DNA of 64,000 nt from assembly GCF_006538365.1 (NCBI RefSeq), contig NZ_BJKN01000002.1, positions 1,147,501-1,211,500 of the forward strand, written 5' to 3'. A model generated the notes under the pieces. That model was not told the origin of the DNA, did no database searches, and saw only the letters and a program-made list of their open reading frames with translations. Below, in pieces: positions 36,795 to 44,207 of this stretch. The stretch's first letter is position 1, and each line of letters begins with the position of its first letter. A program made the translations under genes and the position numbers. This DNA is from Moorella sp. E308F. Its GTDB lineage: Bacteria > Bacillota > DSM-521 > Neomoorellales > Neomoorellaceae.

Positions 36795-38819
36795 TTACGC
36801 GGGTATCCAGAAGTATTCCTTTTCCATACCTTCTACTGTTGCCCTCTTGAATAAGACATTTCCCTCACCGTACAATCCATTTAAAAGCAATTCCATCAGC
36901 CGATCTTCGGGAACAAATGCATATGCATTGCCAGGGAACTTATCTTTTATCTCTTTAATAATGAAGAAAAGCTGTCCTTTGTAGATACCTTTTTTACCTT
37001 TGAGTTTTTCCGCCTTAACATATTTGATATTGTATCGCTGGGGATTATCAAGCCTTTCCTTTAGTTCGTCTTTCATTTTTTTGAAATCTGCATCCAGTTC
37101 TTCCGCCAATATCCCTGCTTTGGTGATAATACCACCTTCACTGGCATCTGGCTTGACATAGGCCCTGTATAATTCTTCAAAATCCCTTACCCGCACTGGT
37201 AGAACAAAAGGTTGGTTAGGAGCACTCCACATATAACAGTTACCTCGTATAGGCTCGGCTACCAAATGTGCCAGGATGTCATCGGAAAAATGGGAGTTGT
37301 ACTTTCCTAACGTGCCCGCATCTCCTTCAGAAAGCAGGTGAAAGCTGAACCAGTTGTCGGCCTGGCTTAGTATCTCAGGGGCAATTGAGCCAGGTTGCTG
37401 GGTAATGAGTATTGCTCCTAAATCGTATTTGCGGCCCTCCTTAACCCACTCGACAAAGGGGCTGCTCTCATCAAGATATTTCCCCAGCACACTCTGGGCT
37501 TCTTCAATGATAGCTATGGTTGGGATTATGGGATTTCCACCTGTAAAGTTTTCCTGATTATGCGAAAAGATATCTCCTAGAATTAATCCCGTAAGCATCT
37601 TGCCCACTGCTGAGCTTAAGAGACTGATATCAACAACAACTATCATTCCTTCCTTCAGGCCTTTCTTTATGCCTTCCAGAAGCTTGCTGTTGGGATCGTG
37701 CAAGGTGCGTACCACGTTATACATATTACTGCGGGCAGCTGCTACTTCCGCTATATTGCTTGCACCCGAGGAATCATACCCTAAAATCCCTGCTATTTCA
37801 TTGTCAGGAGCCTTCAATCCACTTTTATATATTAAATCAACCATTCTCGCCCATTCTATTTCATTCAAACCTTTCAGTTTGAGAACATTCTGGTTTTCCT
37901 GTTTTTCTGAGGGTAGGGCTATTCCAAGCACATCACGGGGTTTCAGCTGTCTAATATCAAGCTTTATTCCCCCTACCTTCCAGCTACCATAATAAGAATT
38001 CGGGGGCTTCCTGCTGGTATATACGATTATCTTATCTTTAAGGTGGGGGACATCGCAAAGACCCGGTCTGCCGTCTACAGTGTCCGGCCAAAAATATTCA
38101 CCGTCAGCATCAAATATCAAAGTTCCTACTTTTAACCCGGCTTTGGTCATGGGTTCTTCCTTGTAAAGCTCAGAAATTAAGTATTTTATCAGGTTGGACT
38201 TGCCATAGCCCGCCCGCGCAAATACCACCGTCCGCCTAGAAACAAGATTTCGGACATTGAATGTTACCGGAAGCTTCGGGTCGAGAGACCTGAACGCTGG
38301 ATCCTTGTGAGTTTTTCCGGCCCCGCAGTAGACAAATTCTCCCAAAACATAGTCGCCAAGTTCTGTTTTTCCGCCACTCAGCTGGCATATTCTCCTCAAT
38401 ACTGATTCGCTGGGGTACGCTACCTTGGCTCCAAGGTGCGGAAGTCTACGCATGGACGGTACATATATTATGTTGTTATTTTCAATCCTTACTGCTCCCA
38501 GGAGCTTCAACTGCACGCGGTACTTCAAGCGATGTACCATAAGGTCTTCGGGTATACTGTGCCCTCTCTGCTGGAGGGTATTGAAATAGTCCTCACCCTG
38601 CGGGGACACCAGGATTCCAGTAGGTACCAGGCGGGTAATCCTTCCTAAAGCCGCTTCCTCTTCCGTAGCCAGCTCTATAAGGACAAACTGGCCCAGTTGC
38701 GGGCGGTCAAGCATGCTGGCATCGTAAGGAGCCACTATCTCTGCATTGAACTCCATCCCTTTCTCGGTGAACCCCTTGAACGTCCCCATTATCTGCGAGC
38801 TGGCGAATAACACTATCAT
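36795..38819 (-). CDS. HerA/FtsK-like hexameric DNA translocase ATPase
   Basis: 674 aa. An N-terminal HAS-barrel-like domain (about 1-110) precedes a RecA-type ATPase: Walker A AGYGKSN (203-209), FDADGEYFW (236-244), Walker B IIEEAQ (437-442), and EGRKYDLGAILITQQPGSI, the sensor/arginine-finger region of HerA proteins. Residue numbers count from ATG 38819, which overlaps the NurA TGA (ATGA); an in-frame start six codons earlier is less likely. HerA with NurA resects DNA ends in archaea and some thermophiles; defence variants degrade phage DNA. It is the third gene of the DruA-NurA-HerA operon. Confidence 0.92.
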   Translation of the reverse strand: MIVLFASSQIMGTFKGFTEKGMEFNAEIVAPYDASMLDRPQLGQFVLIELATEEEAALGRITRLVPTGILVSPQGEDYFNTLQQRGHSIPEDLMVHRLKYRVQLKLLGAVRIENNNIIYVPSMRRLPHLGAKVAYPSESVLRRICQLSGGKTELGDYVLGEFVYCGAGKTHKDPAFRSLDPKLPVTFNVRNLVSRRTVVFARAGYGKSNLIKYLISELYKEEPMTKAGLKVGTLIFDADGEYFWPDTVDGRPGLCDVPHLKDKIIVYTSRKPPNSYYGSWKVGGIKLDIRQLKPRDVLGIALPSEKQENQNVLKLKGLNEIEWARMVDLIYKSGLKAPDNEIAGILGYDSSGASNIAEVAAARSNMYNVVRTLHDPNSKLLEGIKKGLKEGMIVVVDISLLSSAVGKMLTGLILGDIFSHNQENFTGGNPIIPTIAIIEEAQSVLGKYLDESSPFVEWVKEGRKYDLGAILITQQPGSIAPEILSQADNWFSFHLLSEGDAGTLGKYNSHFSDDILAHLVAEPIRGNCYMWSAPNQPFVLPVRVRDFEELYRAYVKPDASEGGIITKAGILAEELDADFKKMKDELKERLDNPQRYNIKYVKAEKLKGKKGIYKGQLFFIIKEIKDKFPGNAYAFVPEDRLMELLLNGLYGEGNVLFKRATVEGMEKEYFWIPA

Positions 38820-39973
38820 CCCTCCATATACCGCCACTTTTTGAGATCCTGGCTTAAATACCTGAAGCGGAGGAGCCTGTTATACTCGTCCGCATTCAAA
38901 TTCTGGGTTAGTCCCTTGAAAACCATATCCTGAAGAATCTCTATTTCTATGTGACCAATCCTTGACCTATCATGGGCCTTCTGAATGCACATTGGGTAAT
39001 CGGGAATAGGAAACCCGTACTGAGCATCGTATATTAATTGTCCCAGGATTTTAGGAGCCTGGTCACGCTGCCAGTCCGCTATATCGACAGGCCAAACTGG
39101 GTCCCCGGGTTTATCACCGAACTTTACCAAGTGCAGGCATCCCATGCTCTGGAATCGCGCGCGTTCCTCTTCAGTCTCAGCCGTATCGTAATTCAACAGC
39201 CAGGTCCTGTCGTAGTTGTAACAATCCCTTTCGATGTCCAGGGGAACTTCAACATAACAGGGGTATTTCCTGTGAAATACCCCTTCGAGTTCCAATGCTA
39301 CCGCCAGCTTGCTCAAGACTGCGCTCTGCTTGGCTACCCCGACTAAGGAGACAGTCACGTTCCGTCTGGCGTGAACTTCTATCCCGGCTTTTATCTTTTC
39401 CCTTATCTTGGGAAAGATGTCTCGCCTGAAGGTCTTGGTCCGCAGCAGGCCATCCCTGACAAGTATCGTGTCCCCGCCCCACTGAAGGTGCGGGTTGCAG
39501 ACCATTTCATAGAGCACTGCCCACTCGACTATGTCACGGTAGGCTCGCAGGGCACTGGTGCTGTTCCCCCCTTGCCCCATGTTTTTAAGCAGGTATGAGA
39601 GCTCGCCTAATTTCAATCCCAGATCAGAGCAGAGCCTCCTTAATGGCTCAATGCACTGCGGCCCTGGCTGAATTCTTTTTTCCAGCTCGTCCAGGGTCGA
39701 ACTGCTAGCTACCACATCAAGCACATACTCCTTTCCGCGCGAATCCACAACCCTTACAAGCTCGATCAATGCCGGGTCAAACATGATGCGGTTGTCTCCA
39801 CCGTCTGCCGAGACGAAAGATACCGCGTTCACCGAATATGCCTTGAGCGGGCGCACGTTGTCTTTTAGCCGCCTAGCGTATTCCCTAAATTTCTCCAAAA
39901 GGTGACTGTCGGCCTGGTAAGCCTCGATTATCTTTTTCTGCAGGGCTTCCATGTCCAGGTTCGCTATTGTCAT
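38816..39973 (-). CDS. NurA-like nuclease
   Basis: 385 aa, ATG after AAGGAGCG. A NurA domain is indicated by SADGGDNRI (D57), where NurA has its first catalytic Asp, LVRDGLL (D174), the internal SLVGVAKQSAVLSKLA segment and a C-terminal PDYPMCIQKAHDRSRIG stretch. NurA is a 5'-3' nuclease that works with HerA. The gene overlaps both neighbours by 4 bp (ATGA junctions), so the three proteins are made together. Confidence 0.85.
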   Translation of the reverse strand: MTIANLDMEALQKKIIEAYQADSHLLEKFREYARRLKDNVRPLKAYSVNAVSFVSADGGDNRIMFDPALIELVRVVDSRGKEYVLDVVASSSTLDELEKRIQPGPQCIEPLRRLCSDLGLKLGELSYLLKNMGQGGNSTSALRAYRDIVEWAVLYEMVCNPHLQWGGDTILVRDGLLRTKTFRRDIFPKIREKIKAGIEVHARRNVTVSLVGVAKQSAVLSKLAVALELEGVFHRKYPCYVEVPLDIERDCYNYDRTWLLNYDTAETEEERARFQSMGCLHLVKFGDKPGDPVWPVDIADWQRDQAPKILGQLIYDAQYGFPIPDYPMCIQKAHDRSRIGHIEIEILQDMVFKGLTQNLNADEYNRLLRFRYLSQDLKKWRYMEG

Positions 39974-41151
39974 ACGCCCAACGCTCCTTTAAGAGACTGG
40001 TACTCTGCTCCCAGGAGGCTTAAAAATTGTTCCCGGTTCCACATAAGGTATTCAGGTTTTCTCTTGGACCTGGGGACGAGCCATCTATCCCTTGCAAGCT
40101 CGCCAACTTCTGTAGTTGACAGCAGGGTATCATACCGGGGAGAACTATATTTCCCTGACAGGAAATCATAGGCATTGTCCGCCACCCTGCAGGCGAATAT
40201 CTGCCTCTTGACACCATGTTTGAGGATATCACTATTAAACCCTATTTTCTCAATACACCTGCGGATAACACGGAACCTCCAGTTTGGCCCTTTCCCGAAC
40301 GAATAACTCTTCACGTAGTCATCCCCAGTGCTTTCCAGATACTTACACATCAAATCGAATATGCTATCTGGAATGTGAAAATGGCCCCATCCTTCGGTGT
40401 ACCCGATAGGTTCGAAGTATACTTGATTATTAAGTTTTAGCCTATTATAGATCGATGACCTGCCGAGTGCTGAAGTGGTCGTGACCAGTACTAACTGAGC
40501 ATTTTTGTTCTGCTTTGAAATAATCCCTGAGCGCTCACTGTAACGGCGCGAGAAAATCTCTACTACTTCTCGCGTTCTTACTAGGCAGGCAACTAATTTA
40601 CCGCCAAGTATGTAACTGTAAGGCGGGACGGCTCCTAGCACATAGGCATCCATCACGTTGACTAGGCGCTCTTTTCTATCCTGAGCGGTCCAGCCAATCA
40701 GGTTATCTCTCGCTTTAAGGTTAAATACTGGGTCACCCAAAGCAATAATCCCCATGAGCTTCCCGTTGTGCTCATCCCATACTAGAAAGCGCATCCTGCG
40801 CCCGTAGCCATTTGAAACCGGGACGCTCCACGAAAGGGTAGCTAATTTGAAAAGATCCCTTCGCCACCCTTCTCCCTCGACCAGTTCTAGGCTAGGCGAT
40901 ATCTTTTCCGGTTCGACCTTGCGCCCGTCAGCAAAATATTTAGACAACCTAACCCATGCCCTAGCAACAAAATCGCTCTGTTTTTTTAATACTTCCTCTC
41001 TCTGCGCATAGTGCAAACCCCGCAGGGCTTCCTTGCTCTGTCCTGGCGGGATCAGGTTCCCATTCTTATCTGTGGAAAAACCCAGTTTTTGTAAGTGAGA
41101 ATGGAGTTCGGAAAGAATACGAAATTCCAACAAAGAAACCGTCCTGGCCAT
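39970..41151 (-). CDS. DUF4338 protein, DruA-like (Druantia component)
   Basis: 393 aa. The family core is unmistakable: RFLVWDEHNGKLMGIIALGD, then LGDPVFNLKARDNLIGW (138-154), RLVNVMDAYVLGAVPPYSY and LGGKLVACL (182-190). DruA is the DUF4338 protein of type I Druantia anti-phage systems, but DruB-DruE are absent here. ATG follows AGGTGAGGTAGGA and lies 2 bp after the stop of a decayed recombinase frame. Translationally coupled to NurA-like and HerA-like genes. Molecular activity of the family is not known to me. Confidence 0.87.
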   Translation of the reverse strand: MARTVSLLEFRILSELHSHLQKLGFSTDKNGNLIPPGQSKEALRGLHYAQREEVLKKQSDFVARAWVRLSKYFADGRKVEPEKISPSLELVEGEGWRRDLFKLATLSWSVPVSNGYGRRMRFLVWDEHNGKLMGIIALGDPVFNLKARDNLIGWTAQDRKERLVNVMDAYVLGAVPPYSYILGGKLVACLVRTREVVEIFSRRYSERSGIISKQNKNAQLVLVTTTSALGRSSIYNRLKLNNQVYFEPIGYTEGWGHFHIPDSIFDLMCKYLESTGDDYVKSYSFGKGPNWRFRVIRRCIEKIGFNSDILKHGVKRQIFACRVADNAYDFLSGKYSSPRYDTLLSTTEVGELARDRWLVPRSKRKPEYLMWNREQFLSLLGAEYQSLKGALGV

Positions 41152-41153
41152 TC

Positions 41154-41455
41154 CTACCTCACCTTTTCTACTGCTCCCTGCAAGTCCTTTATTGAAAGTG
41201 CCGTATTAATAATTTCCACCTTGTAGTGCCCTGTTCGCCACCAGATCGAAAGGCATACCGACATCTATGAGATTCTTACAGGACGTGCACCGCAGCGTAT
41301 AGGGGCAAACGTCTTTCAGTTTCGCTCTGAAAGCGTACTCAGTAACTATCTTGTAAACAGACCAGGTCGATAAAGGTTTGCCGTACCTGATACACAAGGA
41401 CCCAACTGAAAACCCAAAAAATCCTTTTCATGAGGACATATTCTCCAGAAAATGA
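41154..41455 (-). pseudogene. Tyrosine recombinase (integrase) C-terminal remnant
   Basis: The frame ending near 41206 reads RYGKPLSTWSVYKIVTEYA, then PYTLRCTSCKNLIDVGMPFD, a degraded version of the HTLRHTF catalytic box (both His lost). After a frameshift at about 41206 it continues NTALSIKDLQGAVEKVR and stops with TAG at 41154-41156. The upstream half is missing. The TAG is only 2 bp from the DruA-like ATG, so the recombinase was once the first gene of this operon. Confidence 0.75.
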
Positions 41456-41472
41456 TAATTTCCTTTTTGTAA

Positions 41473-41664
41473 GGGATATTTATCCAGGGTGATGACGCTC
41501 CCCAAGACTACCGCAAGCGGCTACGCACTGCCATCGGTGTCGAGAGGCTCAATCAGGAAATTCGCCGGTGTGTGGGTAGTAATCCGCTTTTTCCCAACGA
41601 AGAGTCAGCATTCCAGTTGATCGGGGCGCTATACATCGCTATTTCGATATGGCGGCAAACTTAG
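41473..41664 (+). pseudogene. IS256 (Mutator)-type transposase C-terminal remnant
   Basis: Plus-strand frame with DYRKRLRTAIGVERLNQEIR, then LFPNEESAFQLIGALYIAI, typical of the C terminus of IS256-family transposases (RLRTTNxxERLNxEIRRR, FPNExSxxRLIGALL). Ends with TAG at 41662-41664. No N-terminal part or inverted repeats remain. Confidence 0.8.
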
Positions 41665-42205
41665 AGTGAAAGGCTATACATTTTCCTTCATTAATCTGCA
41701 TTATCGCTTTCCGCCCCTTCAAGGGTTTCGCCTTTTCAGACAGGCAGGTTTCTGATGCCCCGCCGCCTTCTCCTCCGCTTTTTCCCGGCGCTGCGGCTTC
41801 TTTTCTGCTGTCGTCCTCACCTGCTGAGGCTATCTCTTCTCTCAACCGCGCCATATCCATATGCCGCCCCGGGCAATCAGTCGCCGCGCCCGGCACCTCG
41901 CTGTGGCCCAGGACCCGCCCCGGCGGGACGCTGTAGCGCCGGCACAGCTCCCGCACCAGCCCGATAAGTAATTTCCACTGTTCCGGGGTGGGCGGGCGGT
42001 CCATGAGGTTGCCGATGACGGCCACGCCGGCGGACTTGAAGTTCATCCCCGCGTCCCGGCAGTGGGCGCCGGGTATGTCGAGGTCCGCGGCCGCAGGTTT
42101 CACCCGGCTGTAGGAACGCTTCCGGTAAACGGGCTGGCCGTTTGTATCGGTCCCCATCTGCACCTGGATGCGGAAGGACGTGGCCAGGGGCGTGCTGATA
42201 AGGGC
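41639..42205 (-). pseudogene. Deletion chimera of a DUF1659 gene and an amidase gene
   Basis: The first about 45 codons (STPLATSFRIQVQMGTDTNG, then RKRSYSRVKPAAADLD) are the start of a DUF1659 protein. They switch directly into the second half of an N-acetylmuramoyl-L-alanine amidase (Amidase_2): IPGAHCRDAGMNFKSAGVAV, GRVLGHSEVPGAATDCPGRH. The amidase N terminus with its first zinc His is missing. The upstream part has no ATG; a GTG at 42163 could start a fragment. In related genomes DUF1659, DUF2922, YvrJ and amidase genes are neighbours, so an internal deletion explains the fusion. Non-functional. Confidence 0.7.
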
Positions 42206-42238
42206 CGGACCGGCTGAAGGACGGCCCCGCCGAAAAAT

Positions 42239-42277
42239 GTAAAAGACCGGCCAGGTTAATCAACCTCAGCCGGTCTT
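42239..42277 (-). terminator. Hairpin terminator upstream of the DUF1659/amidase remnant
   Basis: AAGACCGGC and GCCGGTCTT form the outer stem, AGGTT/AACCT the inner one; TTTTAC follows on the minus strand. It would end transcription coming from the CRISPR relic side. Confidence 0.65.
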
Positions 42278-42361
42278 GGGTTCCAGCGTAACCATAAAAA
42301 GAGAACATGTCAAGGGGCGATTATATAATTTTTTGCATGTTTTGCATTTCCGGACCGCCAC

Positions 42362-42471
42362 TTTTCCGTCCCTCGAAGGGGTGAGGGTATTCGTAACCTC
42401 GATGACGGGTTTGATTTTAGCTGGCGTCTGGAAGAGTTTCCGTCCCCCGAAGGGGTGAGGGTGTTCGTAAC
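42362..42471 (-). CRISPR. Two-repeat CRISPR relic, one 38-nt spacer, no cas genes
   Basis: Two 36-nt repeats at 42362-42397 and 42436-42471 differ at three positions and enclose a 38-nt unique spacer (42398-42435). In minus orientation the better copy begins GTTACGAACACCCTCACCCC and ends GACGGAAAC, a common CRISPR repeat end. The degenerate copy (…ACGGAAAA) is then the distal, terminal repeat, as usual. No further repeats within 150 bp on either side and no cas genes in the window. Confidence 0.75.
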
Positions 42472-42907
42472 TCCGTGCCCACGAAACCTTGGGGCCCAAA
42501 AGCTGATTCGCTACTTCGCGGGGCTCGGGCAATTTTTGCCTAAAATTTGACCGTTTTTTGCCTGCGCACCGCAAAAACATCGGCACAAAATTTTCTTGCC
42601 GGATGTGTCAGTCTTGCAGCCCATCATTTACCTTTTTGTCCAGTCTATTCTACAAAAACCTGCAAATATCCTGCCTGCATTATAATAAAAATTTTATTTT
42701 AATTAAGCTGAAAGTAGGCCCGCCGCCGGTAGTATCTATCCTCTATCAAACTGTTGCAATTATTTCTTCCGGCACTGTCATCTTTAAAAATTCCACTCCT
42801 TTACAACCTCTGCCCACCAGCGGTGCTAGCGTTTCGTGTAATTTTGGATACACGAGATTTTGGCCCAACTACCCGATACTCCTCTCTTTAGCTACTCGAT
42901 ACTATAC
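42472..42907. other. Gene-free A/T-rich stretch
   Basis: About 430 bases between the CRISPR relic and tRNA-Leu terminator. No frame with a ribosome site and no recognisable element. If the CRISPR relic is read on the minus strand, its leader would lie in the first 150 bases here. Confidence 0.4.
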
Positions 42908-42953
42908 AATAAAAAACGGTTTATAGGCCGATTTGTTAAGCCCATAAACCGTT
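42908..42953 (-). terminator. Terminator of tRNA-Leu
   Basis: AACGGTTTAT..ATAAACCGTT, 10-bp stem with a small inner GGC/GCC pairing, followed by TTTT on the minus strand. Confidence 0.75.
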
Positions 42954-42964
42954 GATTCTCAAGG

Positions 42965-43054
42965 TGGTGCGAGAGGCGGGACTTGAACCCGCACGGACCT
43001 AAAGGGTCCACGAGATTTTAAGTCTCGGGCGTCTGCCGGTTCCGCCACTCTCGC
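42965..43054 (-). tRNA. tRNA-Leu (anticodon TAA)
   Basis: Long class II tRNA (90 nt) with acceptor GCGAGAG, anticodon loop CTTAAAA, a variable arm TGGACCCTTTAGGTCC and T arm GCGGG-TTCAAGT-CCCGC; CCA encoded. Reads UUA/UUG. Confidence 0.97.
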
Positions 43055-43065
43055 AAGCATAGAAT

Positions 43066-43095
43066 ATTATAGCATATAACGATGGGAATATTCAA
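43066..43095 (-). promoter_or_regulatory. Promoter of tRNA-Leu
   Basis: TTGAAT (43090-43095), 18-base spacer, TATAAT (43066-43071) on the minus strand, ending 12 bases before the tRNA. Confidence 0.75.
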
Positions 43096-43194
43096 TACTG
43101 AGTTTTAAACTTCCTCGCCACCCACCGGATGCACTGCGGTATTTTTTTGTCGCCACGGAGTAGATGTCGCCAGTATCTCCCGGTGAAAACCGGA

Positions 43195-43617
43195 TTATTT
43201 CACATAAAATATTCCCCCCGCTGTTGCTATCGTTTGGCCGGCAGAAGTCAATCTTGCCTCTGTTACTACTATCCGCTCGCCGTTGTGGATTATCATTCCC
43301 CGGCACTCCACCACCTGACCGGCTTCAATCGGCTTTAAATAACCAACCTGGAGGTTCAAGGTTACAGCCTCCTTACCGGTAGAGCGCACGGCAATTCCCA
43401 TGGCCCGGTCGGCCAGAGCGGCATAAACGCCACCGTGGAGGGTGTGCCAGGAGTTGAGATGTTTAGGAAGCACTTTCAGGCGCACCAAGCTGCGCCCCGG
43501 CCCTACTTCGACTACTTCTATTCCCAGTAACTTGGCAAAGGGATTGTCCGGTTGAACGATGGCCTGCCATTTTTCTGCATCAATTTCGCCCGCCGGCCAA
43601 GCAAAATCCCCTCCCAT
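43195..43617 (-). CDS. PaaI/YigI-type hotdog-fold thioesterase
   Basis: 140 aa from ATG 43617 (GGGGTGG upstream). The hotdog signature LNSWHTLHGGVYAALADRA has the catalytic HGG, followed by TLNLQVGYLKPIEAGQVVEC. Such enzymes hydrolyse acyl-CoA thioesters, often phenylacetyl- or hydroxyphenylacetyl-CoA. Single gene between tRNA genes; substrate unknown. Confidence 0.88.
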   Translation of the reverse strand: MGGDFAWPAGEIDAEKWQAIVQPDNPFAKLLGIEVVEVGPGRSLVRLKVLPKHLNSWHTLHGGVYAALADRAMGIAVRSTGKEAVTLNLQVGYLKPIEAGQVVECRGMIIHNGERIVVTEARLTSAGQTIATAGGIFYVK

Positions 43618-43711
43618 AATGCCACCCCTTCTGATATAATTAATCGCAAACGTTTTGCCCCAAAAAATCACTATGCCTTCCTATGCTATAAAGGATAGAG
43701 GTGGGATTAAT

Positions 43712-43866
43712 GTGGCAATTTTACAAGAACGCATCAACCAGTTGCAGGTGGAAATTGCCGATTTGAAGCGTTGTTTCCCTGCCCACTCCTTAAAGCATGC
43801 TGTGTTCCACAGCTGGAAAAGTTACTCCAGCAACAAAAGGAGGAACAATTACATCCTAACAGTTAA
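43712..43866 (+). pseudogene. Possible degraded small coiled-coil gene
   Basis: GTG at 43712 after AGAGGTGGG begins VAILQERINQLQVEIADLK. Near 43775-43800 the frame seems to shift, and a different frame carries QLEKLLQQQKEEQL to a TAA near 43866. This reads like a small conserved coiled-coil protein broken by an indel. Weak evidence. Confidence 0.3.
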
Positions 43867-43988
43867 CTGCTGATATGTCAACTTTTGGGAAGTAAGATGC
43901 TTCATACAAACGTAAATTGCAAGCAGCGCCTTAACAATACAAAAAGACCATTTTGCCGTTGTGCAAAATGGTCTTCTAGTAACCAACC

Positions 43989-44064
43989 TGGAGGCGCGGG
44001 CCGGATTTGAACCGGCGAATAGCGGTTTTGCAGACCGCGGCGTTAGCCACTTCGCCACCGCGCC
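43989..44064 (-). tRNA. tRNA-Cys (anticodon GCA)
   Basis: Acceptor GGCGCGG/CCGCGCC, anticodon stem GCGGT/ACCGC with loop CTGCAAA, T arm GCCGG-TTCAAAT-CCGGC; CCA encoded. Co-transcribed with tRNA-Gly 12 bp upstream. Confidence 0.97.
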
Positions 44065-44076
44065 ACGGTAAAAAAA

Positions 44077-44151
44077 TGGAGCGGAAAACGGGATTTGAAC
44101 CCGCGACCCTCGCCTTGGCAAGGCGATGCTCTACCGCTGAGCTATTTCCGC
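44077..44151 (-). tRNA. tRNA-Gly (anticodon GCC)
   Basis: Acceptor GCGGAAA/TTTCCGC, anticodon stem TCGCC/GGCGA with loop TTGCCAA, T arm GCGGG-TTCAAAT-CCCGT; CCA encoded. First of a Gly-Cys pair behind a consensus promoter. Confidence 0.97.
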
Positions 44152-44169
44152 TCGCTCACTGCATGTTAG

Positions 44170-44198
44170 ATTATAGCACGGGCACAAAGTCCTGTCAA
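44170..44198 (-). promoter_or_regulatory. Promoter of the tRNA-Gly/Cys unit
   Basis: TTGACA (44193-44198), 17-base spacer, TATAAT (44170-44175), a perfect consensus on the minus strand. The ISL3 target repeat begins at the next base. Confidence 0.92.
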
Positions 44199-44207
44199 GC
44201 ATTTGCA
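44199..44207. repeat. Left direct repeat flanking ISL3
   Basis: GCATTTGCA, repeated at 45605-45613. ISL3 elements usually make 8-bp duplications, so one base may be chance or belong to the element. Confidence 0.88.

Noticed and set aside
42266..42586. 106-codon frame across the CRISPR relic
   Set aside because: It translates through both repeats and the spacer; open by chance.
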